DNA of 57,426 bases from Candidatus Pseudobutyricicoccus lothianensis (GCA_904419295.1 CAJFRA010000011.1:1-57426), one strand, 5' to 3'. Shown: positions 45,114 through 55,058, counted from the stretch's first letter. Made by a program: numbers and translations. Notes: generated by a model from the sequence alone, not told the origin.

Positions 45114-45338
45114 CTAGTCGTTTTCCCGGCGGTCTTCTATGGTGATCTGGCGGTGGACGTCCTGTACTTTTGCGTTGTATTGGGCAATTTTTGCAATGAT
45201 CTCGTCTGGCGTCTCACGTACCAGGTAATAGTCGTGGTTCATCATAACGATCTTGGATTCGGGAATCACTTCGATGCATTCGATCTGCAAGTGGTTGATC
45301 AAAAATCTTTCGTGATTCATCTTGGTTAAAACGATCAT
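45114..45338 (-). CDS. flbD: FlbD-family flagellar protein
   Basis: A 74-residue protein that starts MIVLTKMNHERFLINHLQIE, the hallmark of the FlbD/SwrD family; SwrD of Bacillus raises stator power. It lies between flgE and motA as in Bacillus-type operons. GGAGGGAG precedes the chosen ATG; a longer frame has no such site. Confidence 0.92.
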   Translation of the reverse strand: MIVLTKMNHERFLINHLQIECIEVIPESKIVMMNHDYYLVRETPDEIIAKIAQYNAKVQDVHRQITIEDRREND

Positions 45339-45420
45339 GTTTCTCCCTCCATCCCTTCTCCATTGGTGCAGCAGGGAGCAGAGCGCCCCCTGCTGCAATG
45401 TTTGGTTATATCACAATGTT

Positions 45421-46557
45421 TTAGCGCTTCATGTTGACCAATTCTTCCAGCATGGAATCTGTCACCGTGATGATACGGGTGTTGGCCTGATAGCCGCGCT
45501 GGGTGGTGATCATCTCCGAAAATTCGGTGGCGATGTCGGCGCCCGAGCTCTCCAGACCGCTCGTCTGCAGCTCGGTGCCGCCTGTGCCCTGAATCATATC
45601 CAGGTAGGGGATATCACCGGCAGCAGGATCTTGGTTGTTGAGATATCCCTGTACCACGTTGTTGACCGAGCCTACGCGCACATTGCCCGCACCGCCCAGC
45701 GCCTGGTAATAGGGGCCGCCCATGTGGGTGACGCCGCTGGGGTTATCCACGCCGGCAATGGCGATGTAGCCGACCACCACGGTCTCGCCGGTCACTTTGT
45801 TGACGCCGGAGATCATGCCGTTTTTATCGATGGATACCGAGTTGAGCTGTACGCGGATGCCTTCTGCATTGGCAGGTCCTGCGTCTCCGGTAATTGCATC
45901 AAATGTATTACCGTCACCGTCTACATACGGATAAATTGCCGTCCCTTCCTGGACCGCATCTGCATCATCGGGGTTCGGGGCTTTTGCCGCCAAGGGCAAA
46001 CGGATGGGCACCAGTTCGGTGCTGACGCCCACGGTCTGGTTGCCGTTCTGGCCTCTGTAGGCATATTGGTCATTTTCCAAATCGTTCATATTCAAGGCAT
46101 GGCCGCCTGCTTCCCCAGTGGCTGTCAAAAAGCCGTAGACAATGTTGCCCCGGCCGTCTACCAGGTAGCCTTCGTCATCAAAGCGGAAGTCGCCCAGCCG
46201 GGTCAGCTGCAGGGCGCTGGGGTCGGTCACTCCATTTTTGTCGCCCACCATGAAGAAGCCATCGCCTGCGATCATGGCATGGGTACCGATGCCGTCGGGC
46301 ACGTATTCCTTGGTGCTCATATCCAGGTCGATGGTGCTGACGCTGCAGCCATAACCGATCTGGGCCGGGTTTGTGCCGCCGCTGGTGGGCGAGCTGTTGG
46401 AGCCGGCGCTGACGGTGCTGTACATGGATTCTGCAAACACCGTGCTGCCTGCTTTGTAACCGTATGTATTGACGTTTGCCACATTGTTGCCGATGACATT
46501 CAGCTTTTGCATGTGAGCTTGCAGCCCTGCAATGGCTGCATACATTGCGCCTGTCAT
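45421..46557 (-). CDS. flgE: Flagellar hook protein FlgE
   Basis: A 378-residue axial protein. QKLNVIGNNVANVNTYGYK (about 17-35) and the C-terminal LVNMKR-ended heptads are the hook signatures, with IAGDGFFMV (about 97-105) in the core. It polymerises into the hook after export with the FlgD cap. It is close to the Bacillus size class rather than the larger clostridial forms. Confidence 0.92.
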   Translation of the reverse strand: MTGAMYAAIAGLQAHMQKLNVIGNNVANVNTYGYKAGSTVFAESMYSTVSAGSNSSPTSGGTNPAQIGYGCSVSTIDLDMSTKEYVPDGIGTHAMIAGDGFFMVGDKNGVTDPSALQLTRLGDFRFDDEGYLVDGRGNIVYGFLTATGEAGGHALNMNDLENDQYAYRGQNGNQTVGVSTELVPIRLPLAAKAPNPDDADAVQEGTAIYPYVDGDGNTFDAITGDAGPANAEGIRVQLNSVSIDKNGMISGVNKVTGETVVVGYIAIAGVDNPSGVTHMGGPYYQALGGAGNVRVGSVNNVVQGYLNNQDPAAGDIPYLDMIQGTGGTELQTSGLESSGADIATEFSEMITTQRGYQANTRIITVTDSMLEELVNMKR

Positions 46558-46650
46558 TGTATAATTGCGCTCTCCTTTCGGTGCCGGCGCCGCCGGGCCC
46601 CGCCATTCGGGCGGCTGCCCAAGGCATCCGTTCCGGTCCTGCCTTCTGTT

Positions 46651-47034
46651 TTACAGGAGCACGGCGCCGTCTATGTTGGTGAATATGTTTTCTTTCATTT
46701 CTTCCTGCGAGAGTGTGGTGATCACACGGCCGTGGGGCACATTGATGATAAATGCCCGGTTGGCGTCAAAAGCCAACACATTGGTGATCCCTTTGGCCTG
46801 GGCCTTTTCCACCGAATCATTCAGCTGGCTCAACAGGGTGGGGGTCACTTCAATGCCCCGCTCCTCGGCCCGGTGGATCGCGTGTTTGGAAAAGGCGACT
46901 CCCTGTTCCTCTGCGCTCTGTCTGGAAAGCTCTTGCCGCAGTACCGCGCCGAAGCCATCCTTGCCTGGTTTTGCTTTTGCCGTGGCATTGGCGCAGGGCT
47001 GCAGCCCGATGCCTGGGTTGACGCGTTCTACCAT
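46651..47034 (-). CDS. TIGR02530-type flagellar operon protein
   Basis: A 127-residue protein of the small family found between flgD and flgE in Firmicutes. FSKHAIHRAEERGIEVTP (about 49-66) and VLAFDANRAFIINVPHGRVIT (split about 87-107) are the conserved stretches. The function is not firmly known. ATG 47034 was chosen for the GGAGG about ten bases upstream. Confidence 0.85.
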   Translation of the reverse strand: MVERVNPGIGLQPCANATAKAKPGKDGFGAVLRQELSRQSAEEQGVAFSKHAIHRAEERGIEVTPTLLSQLNDSVEKAQAKGITNVLAFDANRAFIINVPHGRVITTLSQEEMKENIFTNIDGAVLL

Positions 47035-47064
47035 GGTCTTGCTTCCTCCTCCCAATTCAAAGCC

Positions 47065-47622
47065 CTACACTTGGGGGGTCTCTTCTCCCTCGTTCCCGCC
47101 GGTGTCGCCGCCCTCACCGGGCTCTTCCGGTTCCTCCGGCTCTTCCACCTCTGGCAGTTTGCCAATGGCCATGATCTGGTTCAGGGTATAGGCCTTGTCA
47201 TCCACAAAAATGACTTGCTGCCCTTCATAGGTCCCTGTGGCTTGCACCACACCGGTGATCTCTTCCAGCTCGCCCTGGTCGTTGTAGACCCCCAGCGTCA
47301 CTTCTTTCCCCACCAGAGAAGAAGCGTAGGTCAGCACATTGGCGTCTGTCAGTGTCTGGATGGCTGTGGTCACCTGCGTCATAGATTCCATCACCGACAT
47401 CTGCACCAGCTGATTCATCATATCCGATGTATCGGCGGTGTTGTCGATGGTCTGGTTTTTGAACTGCTCCACCATCAACATCAAGAAATCCGTCATCTCC
47501 AGTGTGCCATTGGTGCCGTTGTAGGCCGTGCTGTTGGTCTGCTGGGTGCTGGTGCCGGCTGTCGTCCGCAGTACGCTGGGCGCGTAGGCGTTGGTCAAAT
47601 TTCCAATAAATGTGTCACTCAT
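47065..47622 (-). CDS. flgD: Hook cap / scaffold protein FlgD
   Basis: A 185-residue protein. MTDFLMLMVEQFKNQTIDN (about 39-57) followed by MMNQLVQMSVMESM is the conserved N-terminal export/cap region; an acidic Glu/Pro/Gly tail ends it. FlgD caps the growing hook. AAAGGAG precedes the ATG. Confidence 0.92.
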   Translation of the reverse strand: MSDTFIGNLTNAYAPSVLRTTAGTSTQQTNSTAYNGTNGTLEMTDFLMLMVEQFKNQTIDNTADTSDMMNQLVQMSVMESMTQVTTAIQTLTDANVLTYASSLVGKEVTLGVYNDQGELEEITGVVQATGTYEGQQVIFVDDKAYTLNQIMAIGKLPEVEEPEEPEEPGEGGDTGGNEGEETPQV

Positions 47623-47647
47623 GGGTTGCTCCTTTCCGCCGGGCTTC

Positions 47648-48766
47648 CTAGCTGTCCAGGCCCACCAGGCCCAAACGGAGCTGTTGGAGGAAATCCGGGC
47701 TGTTCTCTTGGTGCTGCCGTTGCTGCCGCTGCTGCTGGGAGTTTTGGTTTTGGCCCTGCCCGTTCTGATCCAGCAGCTGCTGCTGATCGGGCTGTGCCTC
47801 TTGCTGCCGCTGTACCTCTACCTGTACCGGCCCCTGGCTGCTTTGCAGCAGAGCCCGCTCCAGGCCGGCCGTATGGCGATCCAGCAAATTGGCGGCGTTT
47901 TCGTTGGCCGCGCGGATCGCCACGTGCAAAGTGGCATCGGCCCCCTGGGTCAGTTCCACTGTGATCGTGCCCAGGTTTTCCGGCGTCAGCTGTATCTCAA
48001 TGCGGCGCTCCCCTTTTTGCAAGGCAGCTTCCACTTGGTCCGCCAGCTGAGTCGCCACGTTTTGCCCTTCTTCGGTGTGCACCGTTTCCCCCACTTTGAT
48101 GGGAGTGGCTTTTACATCTTCAAACACCGGTTCCGGCGCGGCGGCCCCTTCTTCGGCCTGACGGCTCTTGACCTGTGCCGGCATGACCTCTGCCGCTGGC
48201 TGTTCCTGAGCCGGAGATTGCTCCGCCGTTTGGCTTTGCACCGGCTGGCTCTGATTATCCACCGGTGCGGCTGCCGCCTGCATGGGGCTCTGGTCCACAG
48301 CCGGCTGGCTGGCCGTGGGCATGGTTTCCGCTGCCCCTTCGGGCCCTGCCTGTTCCATCACCGGAACGGCCGGTGCCTGCGGTTCGGCAGCCACTGTTTG
48401 GAGTGGACTGGCCGGTTCCTCTGCCAACAGCGGGGCGATCACTTCTGCCACGCCCTGCTGGCTCGGCTGAGGCTGCACCAGTTGGATCTGCGGCAGCACC
48501 AGGGCGGCCTGCAAGCTGGCCAGCTGTTTCAGCTGTTCCGCGGTGTCCACCGGTCCTTCCTGCTGGGCACCCTGCTCCGGCTGGGCCTGTTCCGGCTCTT
48601 TCTGCGCCGGCTTCTGTTGGCCATGGATCTCTTGGTCCCCCTGCTGCTTCTGTTCCAGCAAGGTCTGGAAATCGCGGTCCCCTTCGGGCTTTGCGGCCGG
48701 TTGGGCAGGCAGTGTGGCCATGTTCAGCATTTGCATCTGATATAAAATGTCCGTTACCATATTCAT
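47648..48766 (-). CDS. fliK: Hook-length control protein FliK
   Basis: A 372-residue protein of Gln/Ala/Pro-rich low complexity except for a C-terminal domain (about 255-335) with RRIEIQLTPENLGTITVEL, the substrate-switching signature of FliK. It is exported, measures hook length and triggers the FlhB switch. ATG 48766 has GGAGG eight bases upstream. Confidence 0.9.
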   Translation of the reverse strand: MNMVTDILYQMQMLNMATLPAQPAAKPEGDRDFQTLLEQKQQGDQEIHGQQKPAQKEPEQAQPEQGAQQEGPVDTAEQLKQLASLQAALVLPQIQLVQPQPSQQGVAEVIAPLLAEEPASPLQTVAAEPQAPAVPVMEQAGPEGAAETMPTASQPAVDQSPMQAAAAPVDNQSQPVQSQTAEQSPAQEQPAAEVMPAQVKSRQAEEGAAAPEPVFEDVKATPIKVGETVHTEEGQNVATQLADQVEAALQKGERRIEIQLTPENLGTITVELTQGADATLHVAIRAANENAANLLDRHTAGLERALLQSSQGPVQVEVQRQQEAQPDQQQLLDQNGQGQNQNSQQQRQQRQHQENSPDFLQQLRLGLVGLDS

Positions 48767-48796
48767 CGTACTCACCTCCTTTCCATGTGTTTTTGC

Positions 48797-49243
48797 CTAC
48801 ATCCGGGCGACTGCCCGGTTGGTAGAGACCAATTCATCGATGAATCGTTCTTCTGCTTTCTGTTCCTCTTTCCGGTAGGCTTCCCACTTTTTGTCCTTCA
48901 ATTTTTCCAAAGAAGAGGTGTCTTGCTTGGCCTTGACCACTTCGGCCCGTTTGGCCGCTTCCCGGCGGCGCAGCTGGGCCAATTTTTCCCCTTCCCGATG
49001 GATGTCTTTTTCCAGCGCCCGCAGGCCCGTTTCAAAAGCCAGCGCATCGGCCACGCTCAGGCCGGTCTTTTTCTTTTCGCAAAACGCCTCGTTGGTCTGG
49101 CCGTACCGATGCTCCAGCCGGCGCAGCACCTCTTCCTGCTTGCGCACCTGGGCCAAGATAGCCCCGTGTTCCGCCTGGAGGGATTCCAAGATCTGCGTCT
49201 TGTAATCCAGCACTGTGTCCAGACCGAATTGGAACTTTTTCAT
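48797..49243 (-). CDS. fliJ: Flagellar export protein FliJ
   Basis: A 148-residue, fully coiled-coil protein that begins KKFQFGLDTVLDYKTQILES, the FliJ start. It links the FliI ATPase ring to FlhA. ATG 49243 was preferred for its eight-base spacing from GAAGG; 49249 is possible. Confidence 0.9.
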   Translation of the reverse strand: MKKFQFGLDTVLDYKTQILESLQAEHGAILAQVRKQEEVLRRLEHRYGQTNEAFCEKKKTGLSVADALAFETGLRALEKDIHREGEKLAQLRRREAAKRAEVVKAKQDTSSLEKLKDKKWEAYRKEEQKAEERFIDELVSTNRAVARM

Positions 49244-49271
49244 CTGCATGACCTTCTTTCACAACCTGTGC

Positions 49272-50573
49272 TTATTGCAGCATCTCCCGCATCATCTGCA
49301 ATGTCTCCTCATAAGAAAAGGCTTCGTTGATGCCCTGGGTCAAAAACCCGTTCACTGCGTCCAGTTTCGTCAAGGCGAAATCCAGCTTGGGGTTGCTGCC
49401 CGCCTTGTAAGCGCCGATGCTGACCAGGTCGGCGTTTTTATTGTAGGTGCCCAGAATATCCCGGGTCCGGGCGGCCAGCTGCTTGTGCTCGTCGGATACC
49501 AGTTCCACCATCAAGCGGGAGATGCTGGCGCTGATGTCGATGGCAGGGAAGTGGTTGCTGTTGGCCAGCTGACGGGAAAGGACGATGTGTCCATCCAAAA
49601 TGCCCCGCACCGTGTCGGCAATGGGCTCGTTGGTGTCGTCGCCCTCCACCAGCACGGTGTAGACCCCGGTGATGGAACCTTTTTCAAAGTTGCCGCTGCG
49701 CTCCAGCAGCTTGGGCAGCTCGGCGTAAATGGAGGGGGTGTAGCCCCGGGCCACCGGCGGCTCGCCCACCGCCAGACCGATCTCCCGCTGGGCCATGGCG
49801 TAGCGGGTCAGCGAATCCATCATCAGCAGCACGTCGTAGCCTTGGTCCCGGAAATATTCGGCGATGCCCGTGGCCACGCTGGGGCATTTCATCCGCAGCA
49901 TGGCCGGTTGGTCGGAAGTAGCCACCACCAGAATGGAGCGGCGCATGCCTTCTTCCCCCAGGTCTTTTTGCACAAATTCCAGCACTTCGCGGCCGCGCTC
50001 ACCCACCAGGGCGATGACGTTGATGTCCGCCTTCACGTTTTTGGCGATCATGCCCATCAGCGTGCTCTTGCCCACGCCCGAACCGGCGAAGATGCCGATG
50101 CGCTGGCCTTTGCCCACAGTGAGCATCCCGTCGATGGCTTTGACGCCGAATTCCATCTTCTCTCGTATCAGCGGGCGGGACAGCGGGTTGATGTAGCCGC
50201 CGCCCACACAGTAGGAATCGCCGCCTTCAAAGGGCCCCAGCCCATCGATGGGCTGGCCCAGGGCGTTGATGATCCGCCCCCGGAGGAAAGAGCCGATCCG
50301 CAGCGTCAGCTGCCGGCCGGTATTCCGCACGAAATTGCCTGCCGAAATGCCGCTCATATCCTCATAGGGCATCAGCAGGATGTGATCGTTTTTGAACCCC
50401 ACCACTTCAGCAGGCACCTGTTTGCCGCTTTCGCCGTTGTAAATGCGGCAGATGTCGCCCACGGCTGCCCGGCCGCCCGAGGCCTCGATGGACATGCCCA
50501 CGATGTTTTCCACCTTGCCCGTGCGGCTGACGGTCTCGGTGTTCTGCACTTGGCGGATCAACGGTTCAAACAC
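49272..50573 (-). CDS. fliI: Flagellar export ATPase FliI
   Basis: A 433-residue ATPase. Walker A AGSGVGKST is at 163-171 and Walker B-type VLLMMDSLTRYAMAQREIGL at about 250-270 is diagnostic of the FliI family. It forms a hexamer at the export gate and prepares substrates. The start is GTG with AAGGAGAG upstream. Confidence 0.96.
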   Translation of the reverse strand: MFEPLIRQVQNTETVSRTGKVENIVGMSIEASGGRAAVGDICRIYNGESGKQVPAEVVGFKNDHILLMPYEDMSGISAGNFVRNTGRQLTLRIGSFLRGRIINALGQPIDGLGPFEGGDSYCVGGGYINPLSRPLIREKMEFGVKAIDGMLTVGKGQRIGIFAGSGVGKSTLMGMIAKNVKADINVIALVGERGREVLEFVQKDLGEEGMRRSILVVATSDQPAMLRMKCPSVATGIAEYFRDQGYDVLLMMDSLTRYAMAQREIGLAVGEPPVARGYTPSIYAELPKLLERSGNFEKGSITGVYTVLVEGDDTNEPIADTVRGILDGHIVLSRQLANSNHFPAIDISASISRLMVELVSDEHKQLAARTRDILGTYNKNADLVSIGAYKAGSNPKLDFALTKLDAVNGFLTQGINEAFSYEETLQMMREMLQ

Positions 50574-50597
50574 GAAGCACTCTCCTTATCTCCAGTG

Positions 50598-51425
50598 TCA
50601 GCGCAGCGGGATCTCGGCCAGCTGATCCCGGATGTTGGAAAGCTGGGTGCCCGCGCTGGCGTCAATGATCTCATCGGGCATCTCGATGATGCACGTGCCC
50701 GACTCGTCGTCGGCAATGGGGATGATCTTCACATGGTCGGACACCGCCGCCAGGGCGGTGGTCAGCGAGGGGGGCAGCTGGGCCGTGCCTTTCAAATCGC
50801 AGCCCGCGATATAGACGTTGACCCACTCCCGGCGCTTCAGCTTTTCTGTGGCGTGGAGCACCATGCGCATCACCACATCGCTGCTGCTTTTCAGGCTCAC
50901 ATGGATGATCTTTTCCGCCGTGGCCAAGGCCAGGTCCCGCATTTCCTCGGCTGTGGCGTCCAGCATGGCCTCCCTGGCCCCTGCCGCCTCTTCCAAAAAC
51001 TTCTGGATCTGCTGCTGCATCTGCTGGGCCAGCTCTTCCCTGTGGCCTTGGGCCTCCACCTCGGCTTTGCGCAGCCCTTCGGCATAGCCTTCCCGCAGGC
51101 CGGCGGTATAGCCGTCTTTTTGTTTTTCCTCCGCCTCTTCTTCCGCCTGCTGCCGCACTTTTTCCAGCAGCTCCGCCGCTTGGCGCCGGGCGTCGTCCAC
51201 AATGGCTTCCGCCTGTATTTTGGCAAAGGCGATGGGGTTTTTCTCCTCTTTTTCCGGCTGGGGCTCCTTTTCGGCCTCTTCCGGCGGGGCGCCGGGTCCT
51301 TCTTCCAAGGCCTCCGCTGTCTCGGGCGCTTGCGGCTCTTCCTCCGGTACCTCCAGCTCCTCCGCTTCGGGCAGCACATAATCCTGGACCTTCGCGCGGG
51401 AAAAGCGTTTCAGGATGTTAGGCAA
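50598..51425 (-). CDS. fliH: Flagellar export ATPase regulator FliH
   Basis: A 275-residue protein with an acidic N-terminus (about 20-65), a long charged coiled coil with GxxxG-like spacing (about 80-150), and a C-terminal domain with LALATAEKIIHVSLKSSSDVV. FliH binds and restrains FliI and tethers it to FliN/FliY. The TTG start overlaps fliG by 8 bp; AAAGGA lies eight bases upstream. Confidence 0.9.
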   Translation of the reverse strand: MPNILKRFSRAKVQDYVLPEAEELEVPEEEPQAPETAEALEEGPGAPPEEAEKEPQPEKEEKNPIAFAKIQAEAIVDDARRQAAELLEKVRQQAEEEAEEKQKDGYTAGLREGYAEGLRKAEVEAQGHREELAQQMQQQIQKFLEEAAGAREAMLDATAEEMRDLALATAEKIIHVSLKSSSDVVMRMVLHATEKLKRREWVNVYIAGCDLKGTAQLPPSLTTALAAVSDHVKIIPIADDESGTCIIEMPDEIIDASAGTQLSNIRDQLAEIPLR

Positions 51426-52518
51426 TGATATCGTCCTTTCCGCCCTTTAAAATAATGATCTCGTTCTTTTCTTCCAGATCGCGGATGACATTGACGATGC
51501 GCTGCTGGGCTTCTTCCACATCCCTTATGCGCACATTGGCCGTGATCTCCAGGTCGTCCCGGATATTCTGGGCCATACGGGTGGACATGTTGGAAAACAG
51601 CTTGTTCGCCACTTCGGGGTTGGCCGATTTGAGGGACAGCACGATATCCCGCGGGTCGCAATCCCGGATAAAGCGCTGGACAGACCGGTCGTCCATGGTG
51701 ACGATGTCTTCGAAGACGAACATCCGCTTGCGGATCTCGTCGGCCAAGGCGCTGTCGTGGATGGACAGTCCGTCGAAGATGCTCTTTTCGTTGCCGCGGT
51801 CCAGGTTGTTCATCACGTCGGCCACATAGCCGATGCCGCCCACCTTGACGTTTTCGTTCATCACGATGCTGGAGAACTTTTTGCTCAGCTCTGCTTCCAC
51901 CAGCTTGACGGCAGTGGGGGAAGCGCTCTCCATTTTGGCGATGCCCTTCACCACTTCCACCTGTTTGTCGCTGTCCAGCCGCCCCAGCACAGCCGCTGCT
52001 TTTTCCGGTGCGATGTAAGAGAGCACCAGGGCGATGGTCTGGGGCCGTTCGTGCTGCAAAGCGGAGTAAAGCATCTGTTCATCCGCTTTGTTCAAAAAGG
52101 CGAACTCCCTGTTTTTCAGCGACCTTGTCACTTTGTCCAGCAGATTGTTGGCCTGCTGTTCCCCGTAGGCTTTTTCCAACACTGTGCGGGCGTACTCCAA
52201 CCCACCTTCTGTGACGGCCTTGTTGGTCATGCACATCTGGTAGTATTCGTTGAGCACGTCTTCTGTCTCGTCGGAATCCAAAAATCCCAGCCGGGCCACT
52301 TCCAGCGTCAGCTGTTCCACGTCGTCCGGGTCCATGAACTGGTACAGCTGAGAGGCTTTGTCCGCCCCCAGCGATACGATGACAGCCGCCGCTTTCTGCT
52401 GGGGCGTCAAAGGCTCATGGCGTTTTTTGGCTTTGGCCATATTCTGCACTGCGGCGGCGCCGATCGCCGCCGGGTTCTGCTGCTCCTCCATCTGGGCTGC
52501 CGGTTTGGTATCAGCCAT
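51418..52518 (-). CDS. fliG: Flagellar motor switch protein FliG
   Basis: A 366-residue rotor protein. The middle domain keeps ALQHERPQTIALVLSYI, close to the EHPQ motif, and the C-terminal domain has the charged helix (RMFVFEDIVTMDDRSVQRFI) that meets MotA. It starts inside the end of fliF (8-bp overlap). Confidence 0.96.
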   Translation of the reverse strand: MADTKPAAQMEEQQNPAAIGAAAVQNMAKAKKRHEPLTPQQKAAAVIVSLGADKASQLYQFMDPDDVEQLTLEVARLGFLDSDETEDVLNEYYQMCMTNKAVTEGGLEYARTVLEKAYGEQQANNLLDKVTRSLKNREFAFLNKADEQMLYSALQHERPQTIALVLSYIAPEKAAAVLGRLDSDKQVEVVKGIAKMESASPTAVKLVEAELSKKFSSIVMNENVKVGGIGYVADVMNNLDRGNEKSIFDGLSIHDSALADEIRKRMFVFEDIVTMDDRSVQRFIRDCDPRDIVLSLKSANPEVANKLFSNMSTRMAQNIRDDLEITANVRIRDVEEAQQRIVNVIRDLEEKNEIIILKGGKDDIIA

Positions 52519-54115
52519 TGGAGTCGTCGCCTCCTCTCAGCCAAGACTTGACCATCTGGGCCGCGATCTCCGGGTTCTCGTCGGCGAATTCCCGGATGTC
52601 TTTGCGCAGCTCCATGCTCTTTTCTGTGCGTATGTTCATAATGTCGGCCCCTTCGGCCACCGGGATCGGTGCCGCCGCCATCAGCGGCATGGCAGCTGCA
52701 GCTTCCTCTGCTGCCAGCGCTTCTTCCTTCTTCCGGCGCCGGCGGCGCAGCAGGGCAAAGAGCAGCAGCAAGAGCAAAAACAGCACGCCGCCGCCAATGG
52801 CCGCATAAAGCGCCCAGCTGGGCAGGGAAACATCCGGCAGGGGGTTGGCAGGCGTCTCGGGCGAATAGAAGGGCTCCGCCAATATGGAGATCTTCTCATC
52901 CTGTACGTCTTCGCCAATGCCCGCCGCCCGGGCCACATGGGGCAGCAAGTCGCCGACATTCACATTGCCCGCCGTGCTGGAATTGATGGTGACCGCCACC
53001 ATCACATCGGTCAGCGTGCCGGCCAAATGTTCCACTTGCTCTGTGTTGCTGTTGACACTGTAGTCGTTCTCCCCTTGGTTTTTCACATAGGTGGAGTTGT
53101 CGTCTGCCTGCAGCTGGCCTTCCACATAGGTGGGGATATCCGAATTGGTGGTGGTGCCTACCACGCCGCCGGTGGTGCCTCCATCGCCGCGGATGACCTC
53201 TTGGTCGTAGATCTCTTTGCCCAAGATGCCTTGGCCGTCTTCCGCCCCTTCGGGCACCGTGTATTCCGTGCTTTCCCCCACACGGCGGCTCACATCCACG
53301 GTGCTGGTCACCGAGACCCGCACGTTTTCCTCACCGTAGAGGGGGATCAGGGCCTGGAGCACTTCGGAACGGATCTTCCGGTCCATCTGCTCTTCCAGCT
53401 GGAGCTTCAGCTGGGAAGCGTCGCTGCTGTCTGCGGCGGTGCCGCCGGAATAGGTGTTGCCCTGGGAATCGGAGATCTCAATGTTGTCGATCTCCAGCCC
53501 CTGGACCGAGCGGGAGACCAGATTCCGTATGGCAGTGGCCTGCTGGTCGGTCAGCGTCTTGCCGTTTTGCATGGTGACCATAATGGCCGCCGAGGCGTTG
53601 ACCATATTGTCGCTGTCCAGCACATAGCGCCGGTCTTCGCCCTGGGCAATGGTGACATGGGCGTCTTTCACCCCATCCAGGCAGCGGATGACGGCAGACA
53701 AGCGGTCCTGCAATTCAAAGAGAAAAGCGGTCTGCCGGTCCGATTCGGTGGAAAGAGAGCCCACATTATCCAAATAAGTGGAATAGGCAAACCCAGAGCC
53801 GGGCAGGTCTGCCATGATCAGCTGGGCTTTCAGCTGGGGCTCCTGGTCCGCCGGCACCAAAATGGTATCGTTGTTTTGTATCCGGTAATCCGTTACTCCA
53901 TTTTCTTCCAGATATGAGACCACGGAGCTCATGTCCGTTTCATTGAGCCCTGTGAAAAGCACCGCATAATCGGTCTGGCTCATCACCACGATGAGCACCG
54001 CAGCGCCCACCAGGAGCAAAACCAGCAAAGAGCCCAGCAAGATCCGGGTCTTTTTGCTCATATTCTTGAAAAAGGCCTTGATTTTTTCCAAAGCCCCTTT
54101 TAACTTCTCCTTCAA
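52511..54115 (-). CDS. fliF: MS-ring protein FliF
   Basis: A 534-residue protein with two membrane segments (about 25-45 and about 447-470, the second followed by RRRRRKK), a ring-building outer region, and a C-terminal tail (about 500-530) that binds FliG. It is the assembly base of the flagellum. The start is TTG, ten bases after a GGGGGG-type site. Confidence 0.95.
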   Translation of the reverse strand: MKEKLKGALEKIKAFFKNMSKKTRILLGSLLVLLLVGAAVLIVVMSQTDYAVLFTGLNETDMSSVVSYLEENGVTDYRIQNNDTILVPADQEPQLKAQLIMADLPGSGFAYSTYLDNVGSLSTESDRQTAFLFELQDRLSAVIRCLDGVKDAHVTIAQGEDRRYVLDSDNMVNASAAIMVTMQNGKTLTDQQATAIRNLVSRSVQGLEIDNIEISDSQGNTYSGGTAADSSDASQLKLQLEEQMDRKIRSEVLQALIPLYGEENVRVSVTSTVDVSRRVGESTEYTVPEGAEDGQGILGKEIYDQEVIRGDGGTTGGVVGTTTNSDIPTYVEGQLQADDNSTYVKNQGENDYSVNSNTEQVEHLAGTLTDVMVAVTINSSTAGNVNVGDLLPHVARAAGIGEDVQDEKISILAEPFYSPETPANPLPDVSLPSWALYAAIGGGVLFLLLLLLFALLRRRRRKKEEALAAEEAAAAMPLMAAAPIPVAEGADIMNIRTEKSMELRKDIREFADENPEIAAQMVKSWLRGGDDSNG

Positions 54116-54155
54116 GTTCTATATTCCCCCCAACTGGGTCTTTCGGCGTTTTGTG

Positions 54156-54467
54156 TTACAAACTGATGCGCGACAGTTCCGAATAGGCATCCAGCGCCTT
54201 GTTGCGCAGCTGCACCAGCAAGTCTACGGAAGTCTGGTATTTGCTGGCGGCGATCATCAATTCGGCCGGGTTGTCCAGCTGGCCAGTGGCCAGGGAATAT
54301 TGCAGCTTGTTTTTCTCGTCTTCCGTTTGGCGCACGTTGTCCATAGCCGATGCAAAGATCGCACCGAACACACTTTGGTTTCCCTCAGAGCCTGTCTCCT
54401 CTCGCTGGGGCATCAGGGGCATTTTGTCCCACAAAGGCTGAATGGGGGTAAAAAATGTATCGTTCAT
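54156..54467 (-). CDS. fliE: Flagellar hook-basal body protein FliE
   Basis: A 103-residue protein whose C-terminal half (SVFGAIFASAMDNVRQTEDE and following to SYSELSRISL-like end) is the FliE pattern. FliE joins the MS ring to the rod. ATG 54467 was chosen for the GAGG eight bases before it; ATG 54473 is an alternative. Confidence 0.9.
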   Translation of the reverse strand: MNDTFFTPIQPLWDKMPLMPQREETGSEGNQSVFGAIFASAMDNVRQTEDEKNKLQYSLATGQLDNPAELMIAASKYQTSVDLLVQLRNKALDAYSELSRISL

Positions 54468-54504
54468 GGTCATTCCCTCAGTTCCATCGAAAATCATATT
54501 CCTG

Positions 54505-54531
54505 GCCGCAGCAAAATAGAAGGGCTGCGGC
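54505..54531 (-). repeat. Stem-loop between flgC and fliE
   Basis: An 8-bp GC stem (GCCGCAGC with GCTGCGGC, 11-base loop) in the 138-bp spacer between flgC and fliE, the only sizeable gap in the early operon. No U-tract follows. It may be an RNA-processing or stability element. Confidence 0.35.
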
Positions 54532-54605
54532 GGCTAAAAAGTTTCAAAAGAATACAGAAAACTCATGCCTTGCTTCTTTGGGCCCGAGCTTTCTGTATCT
54601 GCCGG

Positions 54606-55058
54606 TTATCTGCCGATCTCCAATCCTTTGGCTACAACGGATTTCAGCACGTTAAATGCGGTAATATCTGCCGAATAGGCCTGGCTGGCCGCCATGGCGT
54701 CGGCGATCTCCTTCACCATATCCACATTGGGCATGGCCACATAGCCTTGGTCGTTGGCATCCGGGTTGGTGGGGTCGTAGACCAGTTTGAAATCCGACGG
54801 GTCTTCGGCGATCTGGGCCACCCGCACGCCGCCCTGGGCGCCGATGTTGCTGGCCCTCCCTTGGGCCTGGGCCATAGCAGCGCGGAAACTGTTGCGCCCG
54901 TCCACCGCTTCCAGCACTGTCAGCTTGCGGCGGTAAGGGCCCCCCTCTTCGGTGCGGGTCGTGTTGACATTGGTCACATTTTCAGAGATCACATCCAGCC
55001 GGAGCTGCTGGGCTGTCAAGCCCGATCCCACAATATCCATCGAACTCAAGAAAGCCAT
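54606..55058 (-). CDS. flgC: Flagellar rod protein FlgC
   Basis: A 150-residue rod protein. LTAQQLRLDVISENVTNVNT (about 13-32) is the rod signature, and DMVKEIADAMAASQAYSADITAFN begins the C-terminal heptads. It forms the proximal rod with FlgB. GGAAGGG precedes the ATG. Confidence 0.95.
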   Translation of the reverse strand: MAFLSSMDIVGSGLTAQQLRLDVISENVTNVNTTRTEEGGPYRRKLTVLEAVDGRNSFRAAMAQAQGRASNIGAQGGVRVAQIAEDPSDFKLVYDPTNPDANDQGYVAMPNVDMVKEIADAMAASQAYSADITAFNVLKSVVAKGLEIGR